A DNA stretch of 64,000 nt from Heterohyrax brucei (GCA_028571685.1 CM053146.1:27005431-27069430); one strand, 5' to 3'; positions 46,110 through 58,062 are shown, counted from the stretch's first letter. A program made the numbers and translations. The notes: generated by a model from the letters alone, not told the origin.

Positions 46110-49100
46110 TTTGGGTGCACTGGCTGCTGAGCGTTGACAGTGTTGACAGAGAGCTCTCTGGTTTGAAATTCATCTTGTGAGGCAACACTGATAGATTAAT
46201 TTTAAAAATAATAGAGAACATTCTTTTAATTAGGTATAATTATGGTTTATCAAAGTGGTATATTATTAATGAACTGTATAATTGTATATGAATTATGCCT
46301 ATATTTATATTAAGATGTTTATTTTAGGTAATGTTATGGGATTACTTTAGCCTAAAACTGGTGTGAATATTAAAGTATTAATGTTTTATTGTGTTTTGCC
46401 TTTATAAATTGACATATTAGGTGTGACAGCACACTTTGTATTTCTAATATTTTACGAATAACTTCTCATCAATTTTATGTGGTTATTAAGTATTTAATAA
46501 AAGTATTTCAAGTAGTCAATTTTAATATGTATACAGTAAGGTATGCATGTTTTTATCACGATAATATTTTTAAAGTGAATCAGTTCTCTAGTAAATTCTA
46601 ATATATTTTTTAAAATAGAATTTTTAACAAAACATTTTACATCATATTTTTCTTTGTATTGAAAAGTTTTGTGACAATAATTAAAATCACATGCACAGTA
46701 TCATTTTTTATTGGTTGATTAATACATAGAAATAGCTTAACATTGCTACTTTCATGACTAATCACAAAATCTTGGAAGGAACAAAATTGAAGTTAATATA
46801 AAAATGCAGTGTTATTTGGAATATAAGGAATGAATTTAGCTGCTATAATTCTTCAGATAAGTGCATTCCAGGTTATCCATTTGCAGAATATAAAACTGAG
46901 ATCAGAGAGTAAAAAAACAGGTTTGAATGAGCAAGAACTGGTTCAGTCATGGTAGAAGAAGTGAAATGGAAGCAGAATTAATTTTTAAAAATTTACTGAA
47001 CCGAAACAATAACCAGAATGGAGCACACTGCAGTTTGCAGCGCCAGTTTCAAGGCATTGAGACTGACCCAAGTCCAGGGGTCTGGCCGAACACAAGAAGC
47101 CTGATGAAAATTTCATCAACTTCCGTTTGTGAACATTTTTTTTTTCTTTTTTTGGCAGATTTGTCAATGAGGACAAACAGAATATGTGAGTTTGTAGGAT
47201 CTGTGTCTATCTTGTCAAAAGTAATCAAAGGGGCGCCCGTAAGTTGTATCTAAGTCATCTGGAGAAAAGTTTTTTTCTGTTTTCGTTCTTGAGTAAACCA
47301 ACTCCTGGAATACAGAAAGGTGAAGAATTTACGAAATATCACTGTTTTCCAGCAGCATAGGGCTCAGGTAAAACTCAACATTGTCAGTGACATGGTCGCG
47401 TAACTCAGGTAGGCACAGTGCTCCTAAAGCAGCTTTCACATTCTAAGATGCAGGTTATCTCTTTCACATTAGCAAAGCCATGATGTATTTCTCCTACTTG
47501 CCTGCATTTGACCATGTGCTGTTCACAAGCTCTTTCATGCCACCTGTCTTATAACTCATATTTCCTAAATCAGATTATCAGAAAATTAAATTTTGAAATG
47601 TTACTTACGACACAAAAATCTCTTTTTTTCTTTATGGATACCTTTTTCAAAATGATTTATGGCTCAATTTTGGAACTCTCACATTGAATTAAAATTGAAA
47701 TTGATTGATACATGTGCACTTCTTTGATTTAGATTAAGCAGTGAGAGAACAACAATGGAAATGCAATCATCTATTTAGTTTACTTTTAGCTGGTCAAAGA
47801 AATGCCACCACAAACAAGGCAATCATGAAGCTTTTAAACACATGTTTCAAGTTTCCTGAGGTTGAATCATTGTGGCCTGTGGAGTTAAAGTCAAGGAAAT
47901 CAGTGCGAATTGTAATGAATGGTCCTATGAATGAAACTTTTTCTGTATTTCTCTCTGACTCCATATTATAATGCACTCTTGATGGATCCCAGAATATTAT
48001 GTTTGCTGTATCTGTGTGAAACACTGTTTTGAAGGTTCACAGGTCCATTCAAAAAGTACAGAAACTAAAGGTTGAGTATAAAGGTGTCTGAGCTCCTAAC
48101 AGAGGGAGAAATAGAGTGCACATGTGTGTGATGGTGGGGGAGACTGGGGTGACGAAAGAGGGCCTAAGGAATCACCTGTGTGGAAATGTGTAATAAAAGG
48201 AACAAGATATCCAGTCATCTCACAAAACAGGGAAACGAATCTTTATAGTCATGATAGCCTGAAGCATAATCTCAGATTTAAAATGCAACACATTTCATTA
48301 GACAAAGAACATTTTCTAAACTTTCAAGAACACTTCATTAATACATCACTGAGAAGAACAATGAAAAACCTTAGCCATCCACCCCTATTCTATTGTCTCT
48401 TTTTCAGAGAGTAAATAAAAACACTCCAGAATGAAAGATTTCGTCTTTTGAGGTATAAATAAAAAAGTATAGGAAAGATATCTTTAGATCAACTTCTGTG
48501 GAAAGTTTGTGCTGATAATTGGTGGAAAGTTTGTGCTGATAATTGACACTCATATTTTTATGTATTTTTATGTATATGTGATGCGGCTGTGTAAGTAGTG
48601 TCCAGAGAATCTGTGATGAAGTTGCTGGTATACTGAGGTTAGGATTTTATTTTTATATGAGAATAAGAATGATTTCTTTACTGAATGACATTTAGCAGGG
48701 TGATACAATATGACTCACTGAAAAAAATCAGTGATTAGAGAAGCAAACTGTGGCGCGAAATCTAATTAAGTATTTATTCAGAAGAACCATAAAAAGGCAG
48801 TGGCTATCAAGAGATCACTAAAGCTATATGAACTTGAATTGTATTTAGCCTGTTTAGGTTTGGTTTTAAGTGACAGAAACCAGAATCATGTGTAGTCAAA
48901 CTATATATAGATATATATAAAAACTGACTATTTTTGCAAAGTAATACTAGAATTAGAGATGAGGAGGGCTTTCACACAATGATTCTTAAGAGAAAATGTC
49001 AGCTATAGAGCATAAGCTCAATATTCAAGGAGGAAAACTTTCATTGAATGTAGTCAGTCAGCCAAATTCTATTCTACAAATCTATAGAGACAGAAATTAT

Positions 49101-49370
49101 GTGCTTTGATTGAATTTCCACTAGAAATAAAGCGCAAAAAAATGAACATATCAGCCAAAGGTGATTCAGTTTCTACTTTATTGATATTCAAAACAGAAGG
49201 GCTTATTTGTAGAGCCAAGCTGCAAATGAGTATCTTAAAGCACTCAAAAATGCAGTCAAATTCTACTGAGCTTTCTTTAATCATCCGATTATGTGATTAA
49301 CATTTTTAAAGTGACAAACTGATGTGTCACAATTAGCATCTTTAAATCTTACTAATTACAAGAATAATAG
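46110..49370. other. Long AT-rich unique stretch, no gene called
   Basis: The longest region here without an assigned mobile element. It holds open frames of 108 codons (46927-47253, plus) and 96 codons (48124-48414, plus), neither with a recognised domain. CTCTTTTTCAGAGAG near 48397 looks like a splice acceptor but has no exon support. A perfect 24-bp tandem duplication lies at 48498-48545. Regulatory sequence cannot be judged from one genome. Confidence 0.35.
48498..48545. repeat. Perfect 24-bp tandem duplication
   Basis: The unit from 48498 to 48521 (GTGGAAAGTTTGTGCTGATA followed by ATTG) is repeated without change at 48522-48545. Perfect identity implies that it is recent. Confidence 0.95.
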
Positions 49371-49374
49371 TTGA

Positions 49375-49760
49375 ATTTGTTTATGGCTTACTATTTGTCA
49401 AACACTATTCTAAAAACTTTTAATTAGCTATTTCACTTAATGAAAAACATGGCTGAACAGTAGTTAAGTGCTATAGTTGCTAACCAAAATGTGAACCATT
49501 CAACTCCACTACAAGCGCCTTGGAAATTGGGTGGGGCAGTTCTACTCTGTCCTAAAGGGTTACTGTGAGTTGGATTTAACTTGACAGCAAAGGGTTTGAT
49601 TTTGGTTTATTTCATTTAATTCTCACAAACACTCTGTGATGTAGGTACTGTCATCATCAACAACATACTACTGACAGGGAGAATGAAACACAGAAACAAT
49701 AAAAACCATGCACAAGATCATGCATTTAGAAAGAGTAGAACTGAGAATTGAGCCTACCCA
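49375..49760 (+). mobile_element. MIR, split by an AfroSINE
   Basis: Left part GGCTTACTATTTGTCAAACA, CTATTCTAAAAACTTTTAAT (to 49441) and right part TTCTCACAAACACTCTGTGA, GTAGGTACTGTCATCATCA (from 49609) align with consecutive parts of the ancient mammalian MIR SINE. The interrupting AfroSINE shows that MIR was here first. Confidence 0.75.
49442..49608 (+). mobile_element. AfroSINE inside MIR, 12-bp TSD
   Basis: GGCTGAACAGTAGTTAAGTG, GGGCAGTTCTACTCTGTCC, GGGTTACTGTGAGTTGGATT, TAACTTGACAGCAAAGGG. ATTTCACTTAAT (49430-49441) and ATTTCATTTAAT (49609-49620) form the target duplication with one mismatch. Confidence 0.92.
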
Positions 49761-49920
49761 AAAAATTAAATCTACTGCTGTCAAGTAGATTCCAACTCAT
49801 AGGGACCCTATAGGACAGAGTAGAACTGCTGTATAGGATTCCCACGGAGTGCCTCACAGATTCAAACTGCCAACTGTTTGGTTAGCAGCTGTAGCACTTC
49901 TCCACTATGCCAACAGGGTT
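49761..49920 (-). mobile_element. AfroSINE
   Basis: Reversed SINE: CTACTGCTGTCAAGTAGATT, CCTATAGGACAGAGTAGAAC, TTGGTTAGCAGCTGTAGCAC, CCACTATGCCAACAGGG. TTGAGCCTA before and TTGAGTCTA after it look like a target duplication with one mismatch. It lies at the 3' edge of the MIR, so the MIR has been hit twice. Confidence 0.92.
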
Positions 49921-50169
49921 GAGTCTAGGGTAACTAAATTCAGAAATATTTCACCCAAACTGCTTAGTTTATATAAGTCCCATGAATAGAATCATCACCA
50001 CCATCTCTTTACTTGACCCATCATTCTGTTCAACACCCAGCATCAAGTCCAAATTCAACTTGTTCCAGAAGATCCTATCTCAGCCTCATTACTCTAGCCT
50101 CAAAAGGCTTTAGGATCTGTATATTCACTTGGCACATATGAAATATTTTATTACTCATATGGGGCTTGA

Positions 50170-50545
50170 TGTTGTTAGTTGCTTTGAAATTAGCTCTGAC
50201 ATACGAGGACCACATGTACAAAATTGTAAATAGCTGCCTGATACTTAGCATCCCCGTGATTGTTGGTATGCTCCAGTTCGTTGCTGTGACCACCATGTAG
50301 TAAGTGCATTCCAACTTACAGGGTTCATCTCCCAGCATTATATAGAACAGTATTCTATTGTGATCCATAGGGCCTTCATTGGCTATTTTTTAGAAGAGTC
50401 ATCAGAACTATCTTCCTAGCCTGCCCTAGTTTGGAAGGTTTGCTGAAATCTGTCCACCATGGGAGACCCCACTGGTATTTGAAATACAGGTGGTCTTGCT
50501 ACCAGTATCGTAACAACATGTAAGTCATCACACTATGACAAACTG
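50170..50545 (-). mobile_element. RTE-derived composite SINE
   Basis: Plus strand reads a reversed RTE tail (GTTGTTAGTTGCTTTGAAAT), a middle with GTTCGTTGCTGTGACCACC, then reversed RTE 5' end (CTTCCTAGCCTGCCCTAG, CTGAAATCTGTCCACCATGG, CACACTATGACAAACT). Both RTE termini are present and all ORF2 is missing. This matches the plan of a short non-autonomous RTE derivative rather than a random truncation, which would keep only the 3' end. Confidence 0.65.
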
Positions 50546-50803
50546 TTAAGTAATAGTGCATAGGATAGTAACTTTGTTTTCTTTTGGTCCTTTAATAAAA
50601 TTTATTTATTATTTAAAAAAAATCAAAGAATCCTAAAAGTTATGAATTAAAGGACATGCAGACCTCACCCTTAATTTTTTCTTCGGTATCTTTCTAGTGG
50701 AAAAAATGCACGTGTGCATGTGCATGTGTGCATTGGTGTATGTGTCAGCAAATCAGTGCTTGAACATATTTTTAGTACACCAAATGATCTACCCACTGTA
50801 AAT

Positions 50804-51440
50804 TTTTCTTAGTTATCTAGTTCTGTTATAACAGAAATACAAGTGGTTGACTTTAATAAACAAAAATTTATTCTCTTGAAGTTTAGGAGTCTGAAAGTCG
50901 GAATTCACCAGCTTTATGGGAAAACTGTTTCTTTCTGCACTGGAGAAAGGTGCTTGTCTCCTTTCAAAACCTGTAGGCACAGTGTTCCTTGGAGTTCTCC
51001 AGGTCCTTTGGAACTAATCTTCCTCTGGGTATAGAAGGTTCTCAGCAAGGGACCACAGGTCCCCTTTGGACCTGCTTTGCTCCCTGTTCTTCCTTCTTGG
51101 TGTTAGTCAGATCTCTATCTCTGCTCTCTTCTCTCACCTTATAATTCTTGCAAGATAAAAGTTGATGCAGGTCACACCCTAAGGAAACACTTCTTACACT
51201 GGATGAGGGTTGCCACCTGAATAAGTGCAGTCATTTAAATAAGGTGATACATCCACTGTAATCGAGCTGAATAACATAACCAACATAATCTAATTCTTTT
51301 CAACATAACCTAGCCCTTTCTCATTAACCACATACAGAGGTTAGGATTTCAAACACACCATAAAGTAGAAGATAATCAAACAATACTGGGAATTACGGCC
51401 TAATGAAAACAATGTTCCATACTTTTGTTCCTCATAAGAA
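50804..51440 (-). mobile_element. LTR, MaLR-like, minus strand
   Basis: Reads on the plus strand as the reversed family: TCTTAGTTATCTAGTTCTGT (the 3' end), AACAAAAATTTATTCTCTTG, CCTCTGGGTATAGAAGGTTC, CACACCCTAAGGAAACACTT, then AAACAATACTGGGAATTACG (the 5' part). Same family as 13498-14009 but with an extra ~120-bp AT-rich block near 51240-51360. No internal retroviral region is seen on either side. Confidence 0.78.
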
Positions 51441-51444
51441 TATA

Positions 51445-52250
51445 TCTTAGAAATATTCTCAGGCCTGCAAAATATTTCTCTGCTTCATGCCTCTCATTAT
51501 CTCCAGAGGTATCTGTTATAAAGGTGTAGCATACATTTTTTTTTACATAGTAATATCCTAATAGAAATTTAGAGTGTTTTATATGTTTGCAACTGCAAAA
51601 CTGCTAAAATAAACTCAATGCATAAATAACTTGGCATTCTAACAAATAAGAGTACATACTTCTTATAATGTGTATTGACATTTTTTTTCTGCAAGAAATC
51701 TTAGTAATCCAAACTCCCATCAACTAGGTAAGTGACAGTTACCTTGGAAATTCTATACCAGATATTAACTGTTTTTGACAAATAGGTGAGAAATTTTATT
51801 ATACCCCTTTGTCACTGTCGTTCGCTTGTATTTTCCTGATGCCTAATGAGAAAGTAAATATTTCATAGGCTTATAGCAAAGCGCATGGTCTCTCTGTCTC
51901 TTAGAACTAGGGTTGTGCAAGTAAACTAGCTGATGTTAAGCAAAGTTCTACAAGATTTGCATAGTAGGTTATAGTGACCTCATTGGCATAATCTGTTGAC
52001 CAGTACCTGCAAGGTGCATGCCAATCACAGAGCAGGCTGCAATTCATAATCAGGCTATGTATACATCAAAACCAAATTATTTACAACTTACCCAGGAAAT
52101 GTCAGACAGTCCGAATAAAAATAACAAATCCTCTGGGGCAGAAAATTGGGATACAAGTAACTCTTCAGGATTGAGGAAAATTTTCTCAAGCTATTTTTCC
52201 AAAGAACCAAGGCAAATGGCTACATAAAGAAATTGAGTTCACCACAGTAG
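51445..52250. other. Intergenic, no gene seen
   Basis: AT-rich; an open frame of 69 codons at 52018-52227 has no recognised similarity. It ends at the DNA transposon. Confidence 0.4.
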
Positions 52251-52252
52251 TA

Positions 52253-53202
52253 AAAGGTCTTCCAATAAGGATGTCCTATTTTTGACAGCTTACAGCAGCA
52301 ATATTTGTGAAGTTATAGCGGTCATATTTGTAATTTTTCTTATTAGTCTTGACAAGTAGCCATGAAAAGTTATGTGATTTCACAGCATGTAGAAATTATT
52401 AAAGTTCATTATCAAAATGAGTGTTCTATTTGTCAAACATTCCATGTGTTATGTGAAGTTTACAATGCACATAATTGTCCCACCAAGAGAACAATCTGAG
52501 GTTTGAACAAAAAATTTGAGACAACTGGATCTACTGCCAACCAGACAATACCTGTACATCAACGAACAGCATGTTTGTATGAAAATATCACCACCATTAG
52601 TCACACTGTACACAAGAATCCACCCCAATCAATTTCTTGTGGGAGCAAGAACTGGGCCATTTGTTGACCACAATTTCATGGATTTTGCATCCAGACTTGA
52701 AGTTTTACCCTTACAAAATTGTTTTAACTCAGGAACTGAAGTCCAATGACTGTACATTGTGCCATGCATTTGCTGACTGGACTCTGAAGATGATTTTTCA
52801 GCCCAAAGCAGGGTCATCTTCCACTTCATTTTTGGATGAATGGTTTTGTTAACAAACAAAACTGTTATTTCTGGAGCAAATCCAATGGAGATTCGAGAAC
52901 ATTCTCTTCATTTCCCGGAAAGTTACCATTTGATGTAGATTTTGGTCCAGCAGAATCACTGGTCCCTATTCTTTCTAAGATGAACAGGAAGAGGCTATGA
53001 CTGCCAATGGCAAAAGATATCAGGCTGTGATAACTGCTGATTTGGACCCCATTTGGAAGGTGCGGTGGTGGCCGTTTACCCAAAGTTCTTTTCCACACAC
53101 AATACCATCCAGTGTACTTCAAAACAGTAAAACAAAACTGTATCATTTACATAACTTGTTTTATTTAAGTTAAAAATAGGACTCCTTTATTGGAAGACCC
53201 TT
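52253..53202 (+). mobile_element. Tc1/mariner-superfamily DNA transposon with TIRs
   Basis: Two termini match in inverted orientation over about 34 bases (52253-52286 and 53169-53202), sharing GGTCTTCCAATAA and GTCCTATTTTT. TA dinucleotides stand immediately outside both ends (52251-52252, 53203-53204), the Tc1/mariner target. Inside, plus-strand translations in several frames resemble consecutive parts of a DDE transposase: LKFYPYKIVLTQELK near 52695, DEWFC then NKQNC near 52834-52870, AMTANGKRYQAVITA near 52993, and GGRLPKVLFHTQYH near 53067. Length is about half of an intact element, and frames are broken repeatedly. The precise family is not one I can name. Confidence 0.8.
52516..52852 (+). 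pseudogene. Transposase remnant in the DNA transposon
   Basis: Overlapping plus-strand frames 52516-52749 (77 codons) and 52637-52852 (71 codons) carry the best-preserved transposase part. The segment LKFYPYKIVLTQELKSND is typical of the region before the catalytic core in mariner-like transposases that use a single-stranded helix-turn-helix start. Where the family has a catalytic Asp in a DEAHF-like setting, this copy reads DEWFC after a deletion. The C-terminal half follows in other frames up to 53110. It is inactive. Confidence 0.6.
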
Positions 53203-53209
53203 TAGTTGC

Positions 53210-54045
53210 TGGAATAACTCAACATAATCTATTTTTCTATATTTTAATGATAGAGAAGTTGAAATAAATGCAATATTGTTAAGAAATTAAAGAGCTAGTG
53301 ATTTTCTCATCAGAGATTGTACACTAAAAATATATGCACACACTTTCAGGTGGACTAAATCTCACTGAAAGTACTGACGTTTTTATTAGTCCTGATTGAT
53401 GGTAAACAGCTCAATTAAAATAGTTGTATGAAGCGAACAAGCAGCATTATGGAAGAGTAAGCTTTTATTCTAGCCTCCACTAATAGAAGCAATTGACTTT
53501 ATATCACCATGTTTTGACTTTTTTTTGTTAAGCATTTAGGTAGTTATATGTAACATATATGTATCAATTAGAGTTGAGACAAGAGACAAAAACTTACATC
53601 AGGAATTTCAAGAACAGAGTTCATGTACACACTTGTTAACCAGATGGTTGAAGGTTAGAAGAAAACTATAAGGCATACAGAGAGAGAAAATGCAGAAACC
53701 AGCCACTGTGTCTGGGGTAGAGGGAATGTGTAAAAAGAAGAAAACGAGATCTCCTCTCTTCCTCTTGAAATTCAGACCTTTTTGGAGAAGACCTCGTGCT
53801 GTGAGAGCACCAGACTCGCAGTGGTAAAGAAATTTGCTAGTGAAAGCAAGCTAGAGTTTACGTGAAGAAATCTTCTGCCAAGTGGCAATAAAGGTCTGTC
53901 AGGTGCAATAAACTTGTTGGAGTGTGAGGACAACAGCTCTTGTTCCTGAAGTGAACACCGTTAGACCTCCTGCCTGCTGATGTTCTGGCTGCCATGCCCT
54001 CCAAAGCAGCACTCTAGAACAGCAAGCCCTTTCGTCCTGCAATGT
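53210..54045. other. Intergenic, possibly an unrecognised old repeat
   Basis: No gene. The part from 53560 to 54045 has the mixed composition of an LTR and continues past the SINE to about 54400 (CACAAACTGATAACTAGCAT), but I could not define ends or a family. Confidence 0.3.
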
Positions 54046-54049
54046 CTCT

Positions 54050-54227
54050 TTGCTGTTGCTGCATGCTCTCCAGTCATTTCCAACTCATGGCAACACTATA
54101 TGACAGAGTAGAACTGCCCCACAGGGTTTCATAGGCTACTGACTTCGCTGGAGCAGAGTGCCAGGTCCTTTGTCTCACGGAGACGGTGGTTAGCAGCCAC
54201 CCAAACTGTTATACCACCAGGGCTCTT
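54050..54227 (-). mobile_element. AfroSINE variant
   Basis: TTGCTGTTGCTGCATGCTCT, CAACTCATGGCAACACTATA, TGACAGAGTAGAACTGCCCC, then GTTAGCAGCCACCCAAAC and ATACCACCAGGGCTC. The inner part with CAGGTCCTTTGTCTCACGGA marks a variant different from the common form. Confidence 0.85.
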
Positions 54228-54429
54228 GCAAAAAAGATCCCTTTAGCTCCAGCCATTGACACAGTCTAAGACTGACACAGCAGCACAGGAGAAATGTCTA
54301 CAGTATCTAGCTCTAACATCACAAAAGGAAGTTGGAGGGTTGGAGCTGAAAAACACAAACTGATAACTAGCATGTGTATCAGACAGACTAGGCATGCTCA
54401 ATGTTACTTTTTCAGTTCCAGATTTCTTT

Positions 54430-55075
54430 TCTGTTCTTTTCTTTTCTTTTTTGAGGGGAAATACTCTCTGTTCTTTCTTTGTCACACTTTTAACAGTAGA
54501 AAACAAGTGGAAGAGGGTTGGCATTAAAAAAATCCTGCCAAACTTGGCTGAGAGGCAACCGATATAACCCACCCTTGTGGCAACTCCTGTTACAGGAACT
54601 TATATATAAATACATCCTTTTGTAGGAGGATGTTGGCCTAAGTAATACAACTGCTTTCCCTGAAGTTATTGGAAAGACAAGGTGACATGAATGGTTATTA
54701 ACCACATCCTTTTGGTAATACTGACATGTGAATTTAATAATTCACATTTCTATATAAAGAAAAAGATGAGTGAAGTGAGGTGGATTGTGTATCAGCAGTC
54801 TTCACCTGCTTTTATGGAACAAGGAGAATTTTGAGTGACTTAATGTTAGATTAACTTTCTGTTTACCTTATTTCTGTGTGATTAATTATATGACTCCCCC
54901 AGAACTGTTTATCCTATATATCATGCCATGAAAATTAATAAAGGTACCCAACTACTCAAGGCAGCACACACTACTTCATAATTTATTTTTTAATCAAATC
55001 AACTCAACTAAAGTTCTTTCGTAAGTTAAACATATCTGGTATTTCCCACAAGAGTGCCATTTTATCCTTATTTCC
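54430..55075. other. Intergenic, no gene seen
   Basis: A pyrimidine stretch with TTCTTTTCTTTTCTTTT lies near 54434-54450. No exon or named repeat. Confidence 0.4.
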
Positions 55076-55083
55076 CCCACTTT

Positions 55084-55258
55084 AACTATCCTGGTGGCAT
55101 CATGGTTAAGAGCTATAGTTGCTAACCAACAGGTCAGCAATTTGAACCCACCAGGTGCTCACTGGAAACCATATGGAGCAGTTGTACTCTGTCTTATAGG
55201 GTCCCCATGAGTCAGAATCTACCTGATGGCAACAAGGTTTATTTTTGTTTTTTGTTTT
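55084..55258 (+). mobile_element. AfroSINE, near full length
   Basis: AACTATCCTGGTGGCATCAT, GTTGCTAACCAACAGGTCAG, CACCAGGTGCTCACTGGAAA, AGGGTCCCCATGAGTCAGAA, then a T-rich TTTTTGTTTTTTGTTTT end. Confidence 0.92.
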
Positions 55259-55719
55259 AATTACCGAATTGAATGTGTTAAAATATTTGGCTCAAGCCTT
55301 GCATGTGATGCCGAAATTCATATGCCCTTTAGCATTTGTGGCAGAAACAAACACCAATATTCAAGTAACAGAATTCAGCTAAAATCTTCCCTAAGCAGGT
55401 AAGACAGCACCGTCAGGCCAGGATGCCATCTTGACAAGAGGTTATGTCACTGGTCTTATGCAAATTTACACTCTCTGGTCTCCTCCTTTATTATAAAGTT
55501 AATATCATGTAAACACTTTGCAGATGAAGACACTGAATTGGGTGGAAACCTGGTAGCTTCACCTGTTATATATCCCACAAAGATCATAGTTCTCTCTTTT
55601 CCACTCACAGAAAATAGCTACTACAACTTTTAAGAAAATCACTTTCTATCTCTCCTTTCTATTTTCACCCACCTATTCATTTTACTTTGGGCTATTTTTG
55701 AATTGTATAGATGGTACAT

Positions 55720-55950
55720 ACTACATGTATATTTTTGTAGTTTACTTCTTTTGCTCAATAGTTTGCTTGTGATTTTCAATGCATGTTAGTCTAAATACCC
55801 ATGGTTTATTTTTAAAGATGTATGTGATTTTTTTCCATTCTACTGTTTAAGGATATTTAAATTGAAACTCATTTTTTACTGTTATTAATAATGGGGTTAT
55901 TATCTTTCTTGAACTTACATTCAAATCCAAATGATTAAAATTTTCTTTAG
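55720..55950 (-). mobile_element. Old L1M 3' fragment
   Basis: TTTTGCTCAATAGTTTGCTTGTGA, CATTCTACTGTTTAAGGATA and TTATTAATAATGGGGTTAT resemble the reversed 3' region of ancient mammalian L1 elements. Divergence is high, so the call is moderate. Confidence 0.5.
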
Positions 55951-55954
55951 GGAA

Positions 55955-56163
55955 ATGTTTTGAAACTGCAGCATATATTGAGATGAGTAATTCTTTAGGA
56001 GTGGGTCTCTTTCCTCTGTATTGTAGGATGTTGAGCAGCATCCTTGTCTTCTGTTCCTTAGATGATAACCTAGCTTGTATTTCCAGTTATGATAGCTAAA
56101 ACTGTCTCTAGACATTGCCAAATGCTCTCTGGAGAACAAAATTTTCCCTAGTTGAGAACCAAT
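55955..56163 (-). mobile_element. MER20 (hAT-Charlie)
   Basis: Reversed MER20: GTATTGTAGGATGTTGAGCA, GCATCCTTGTCTTCTG, CTCTAGACATTGCCAAATGC and AGTTGAGAACCAAT at the end. MER20 is an old eutherian non-autonomous DNA transposon; some copies elsewhere act as enhancers in uterine tissue, but nothing here shows activity. Two minus-strand ORFs of 64 and 72 codons are only its shadows. Confidence 0.82.
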
Positions 56164-56169
56164 CCTGAA

Positions 56170-58048
56170 CTACTATTTGGGTTATCATTAATTTTGTTGA
56201 TGAGACATTTCAGAATCGTTGCCTTCTAAACATATGAGTGATTTTACGTGCTGATCCTGTATAGGTGGGTTAAGTGTGTGACTAGTTATGGCCATGAGTT
56301 TTAAGAAAAACGTGACTGCTCTGGGCTAAAGCACTGAATTGCTGAGCCAAGAGCTCTCAGTTATTTTTTCCTCATTATCTCAGTGTTTTCAACTTTTAAA
56401 ATGATGGCTGATCTGTCTGCTTAGGTGGCTAGGAGACTCTTATGAGTAACATAACCCCACCAACACTCACTAGATGAGTGAGTCGTGTGAGAAAGAAACA
56501 CTTGTCTCAACTGAGATTTTGAGATTGCTTGTCATAAAAAGTGTTATAGAATCTGTTACAGAAACTGGTACCTAGACTTTAGGATAGTCTTATATTAAAA
56601 AGCTAAAATTTATGGCTGGCTACAGATAGAATGAAAACTAATACTGGAAGCTGGAAACATAGTAATCCATGTAATAGGAAGACAATGTGGTGATATTTTC
56701 CCTGTGACGATTTGAAAAGCAGATAATACGCCTGATTCACGTTATAATTTTAAGGATGAAGAGTTGAAAAGAGAATGCTAATAGTATGTGCTGACTTCTG
56801 TCTTTGTTAAGTTTAGTATAGCTATCCTAAGAAAAATAGATCTCTCACTTATAAGCAGGAATGAAAGGGAACAGAAATAATTCAGAACTGTCAGGACTGG
56901 AAAGATGAGCATGACATCAACTCCATAGAGTAAAAAATAAAATTAAGAAATACTGTAAATAACAAATGGTAATTAAAGCACAGTCTAATAGCAAATATAG
57001 ATGTAGGGTATATCCAGACACCTATGGTGTAAAGTCTCTTCATGGGTTAATATTACCGGGAGTGCTAACAGTGTAACAAAATTTTTAGGGTAAGACTATT
57101 TCTCTTCTTCCAAAGTGATAGGCTCAGAATGCCCGCAGAGAAAAATTCAGGTCTAGAAAAGCACTAGGTACTGTGTAGATCAAGTAGGGAGGAAGCTAAG
57201 TTTTTAAAGCTAAAATTTTGAAAAGCTTGCATGTAAAGACAGAAGAAGCATGGACTGACTAGATGAGATGTACAAAAACCATTAGTACAGCAACATTTAC
57301 AGGTGGAAAATAATCTAAAAAAATCTTCTAAATTCTCCTGACCCCATCTATGGATGGTTTATTGTCTAAAGCCTAGTTCATAGGCAACCAAGACAGTTGA
57401 TGAAAATAAAGTGTTAGGGTGCAATTTTCCATAGTTTTCTCATGTTTCTCTTGATCTTGCTTGCTGAGTCACTGTCTGGCTTTGTTCTGGACTATCTTTT
57501 CAAAAACATTACATAATGAACTGCTTTGTGAGATACAAATGATGTCTTTCTGGGCAATGAGAAAGAACACTTACTAGAAAGCACAATAAAGGCAATGTCT
57601 TCTTTTAGATCAGGTGAATTTATCATCCATCTTGCTGTAAGATTCTTCTTTGCTGTGTATGCAAGGATCATCTGACTCTCTTTGTATCACTCTGAGAAGT
57701 GTGGCTCTAGAAAGAGGCATAAGAAAGATGACACTCTGGCTAGTGATACTGCTTTAAATAATAAGGGTCATTGTCTCTGTCCAGGAACCTTGTAGTTTCT
57801 GCTAACATATGTGCAACTGTGACAGGTAAACTTATTTACTAATATGGAAAAATCTCAGATCCTTTGTAGTTTTTGTCAGGCAAGGCCACAGAGAGAGTGA
57901 ATTCAAGGATAACACAAATACATCTGAGCAAGCATACACACACACAGAGTGGGATCACTAAGAGGGTAAATGGGGTATAAATGGCACCAAAGGACACTGA
58001 CAGAGAATGTGATACCAAAATGACTTTCTATAAAATGTTTATAAAAAT
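56170..58048. other. Intergenic, no gene seen
   Basis: AT-rich with no element I can name, apart from a short CACACACACACA run near 57938. No open frame of note. Confidence 0.4.
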
Positions 58049-58062
58049 ATTCCCATACTTAG

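Noticed and set aside
46927-47253. 108-codon ORF in the long unique stretch
   Set aside because: No domain, poor codon pattern (a phenylalanine run from a T tract), and no splice or promoter context.
48390-48414. Pyrimidine tract and CAG resembling a splice acceptor
   Set aside because: Such matches occur by chance every few hundred bases in AT-rich DNA; no open exon with a donor follows.
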